6,525 bases of DNA from an uncultured beta proteobacterium. GTDB lineage: Bacteria > Pseudomonadota > Gammaproteobacteria > Burkholderiales > Burkholderiaceae_C. The position numbers and the translations under genes are program-made. Location: positions 1 through 6,525 of the forward strand of contig CAJBVC010000813.1 in assembly GCA_903958915.1 (NCBI GenBank), given 5' to 3'. This document shows, one piece after another, positions 6,408-6,525 of the stretch. The notes under the pieces are model-generated. The model did not search any database. It was not told where the DNA came from and saw only the letters and a program-made list of their open reading frames with translations. How positions within the stretch are numbered: the stretch's first letter is position 1; each line of letters starts with the position of its first letter.

Positions 6408-6427
6408 ACCGTGCGACAGCGCACGGT
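6408..6427. repeat. Perfect 8-bp-stem hairpin, 4-nt loop
   Basis: ACCGTGCG (6408-6415), loop ACAG and CGCACGGT (6420-6427) form a perfect GC-rich palindrome. There is no T-run on either side of the kind an intrinsic terminator needs. It could be a protein-binding site, a REP-like unit, or a folded leader ahead of the gene that seems to begin at 6522. Confidence 0.55.
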
Positions 6428-6460
6428 TACGGATTGCGGCAGCGCTCATCCTTGAGGCCA

Positions 6461-6488
6461 TTGAATTGGCGCAACGGGATTGCATAAC
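6461..6488 (+). promoter_or_regulatory. Weak candidate sigma70 promoter for the gene beginning at the window end
   Basis: TTGAAT (6461-6466) and CATAAC (6483-6488) are separated by 16 bases and each matches the consensus at 4 of 6 positions. The position suits a short leader before the possible start at 6522. Such matches are common by chance. Confidence 0.2.
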
Positions 6489-6521
6489 GCACCCATGCGC
6501 ACGAACCCCTAGGAGTGTGCC

Positions 6522-6525
6522 GTGA
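6522..6525 (+). CDS. Possible start of the next gene (only the start codon is inside)
   Basis: AGGAG at 6511-6515 is followed after 6 bases by GTG at 6522-6524, and the window ends one base later. A good Shine-Dalgarno sequence with correct spacing after a long gene-free stretch suggests a real + strand gene. Nothing can be said about its product. Confidence 0.35.

Larger units (their letters stand above)
5779..6521. other. 743-bp region without a supported gene, rich in transposon-like debris
   Basis: No frame on either strand gives a protein I recognise, and none has a good start signal and a coding look. By eye, base composition is less G/C-rich than the operon. The region holds inverted repeats, seven TTGACC/GGTCAA hexamers between 5805 and 6410 (5805, 5892, 5916, 6057, 6082, 6120, 6405), and a strong hairpin at 6408-6427. 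It looks like an integration hot spot or decayed insertion sequences after the operon end. Confidence 0.7.

Overview
The window is a stretch of bacterial chromosome: GC-rich, tightly packed and with every convincing gene on the + strand. Codon choice (strong G/C third positions) and protein character suggest a betaproteobacterium of the Burkholderiales/Comamonadaceae kind. This is a judgement from composition and family resemblance, not a database match.

Positions 2-5778 carry six genes in one direction. In order they are: the 3' part of a gene of unrecognised family; a nitrilase-superfamily (carbon-nitrogen hydrolase) protein; an NAD(P)+-dependent aldehyde dehydrogenase; an isochorismatase-fold amidohydrolase resembling N-carbamoylsarcosine amidase and maleamate amidase; and two adjacent paralogous polysaccharide-deacetylase-fold proteins of the PuuE (allantoinase)/cyclic-imidase type. 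The first three genes overlap (4 bp and 8 bp). The last three are separated by 19 bp and 2 bp. A 98-bp gap after the aldehyde dehydrogenase holds a hairpin followed by a T-run, so the cluster may be two transcription units or one with internal attenuation.

Taken together the genes look like a catabolic module for a small nitrogen-containing compound, probably cyclic (ureide, imide, lactam or hydantoin). The PuuE-like pair would open a ring C-N bond, the isochorismatase-type enzyme would hydrolyse the resulting carbamoyl or amide group and release ammonia, and the aldehyde dehydrogenase would oxidise a carbon-skeleton aldehyde. The substrate cannot be read from the sequence. The main oddities are that the nitrilase-like protein appears to carry Glu-Arg-Ser where the family has Glu-Lys-Cys, and that both PuuE-like proteins lack the second His of the deacetylase metal motif.

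Positions 5779-6521 contain no gene I can support. This stretch looks like an insertion-sequence graveyard: a 266-bp segment bounded by 21-bp imperfect inverted repeats, with seven TTGACC/GGTCAA hexamers in about 600 bp, followed by a perfect 8-bp-stem hairpin. At the very end an AGGAG and a GTG suggest that another + strand gene begins at 6522 and runs out of the window.
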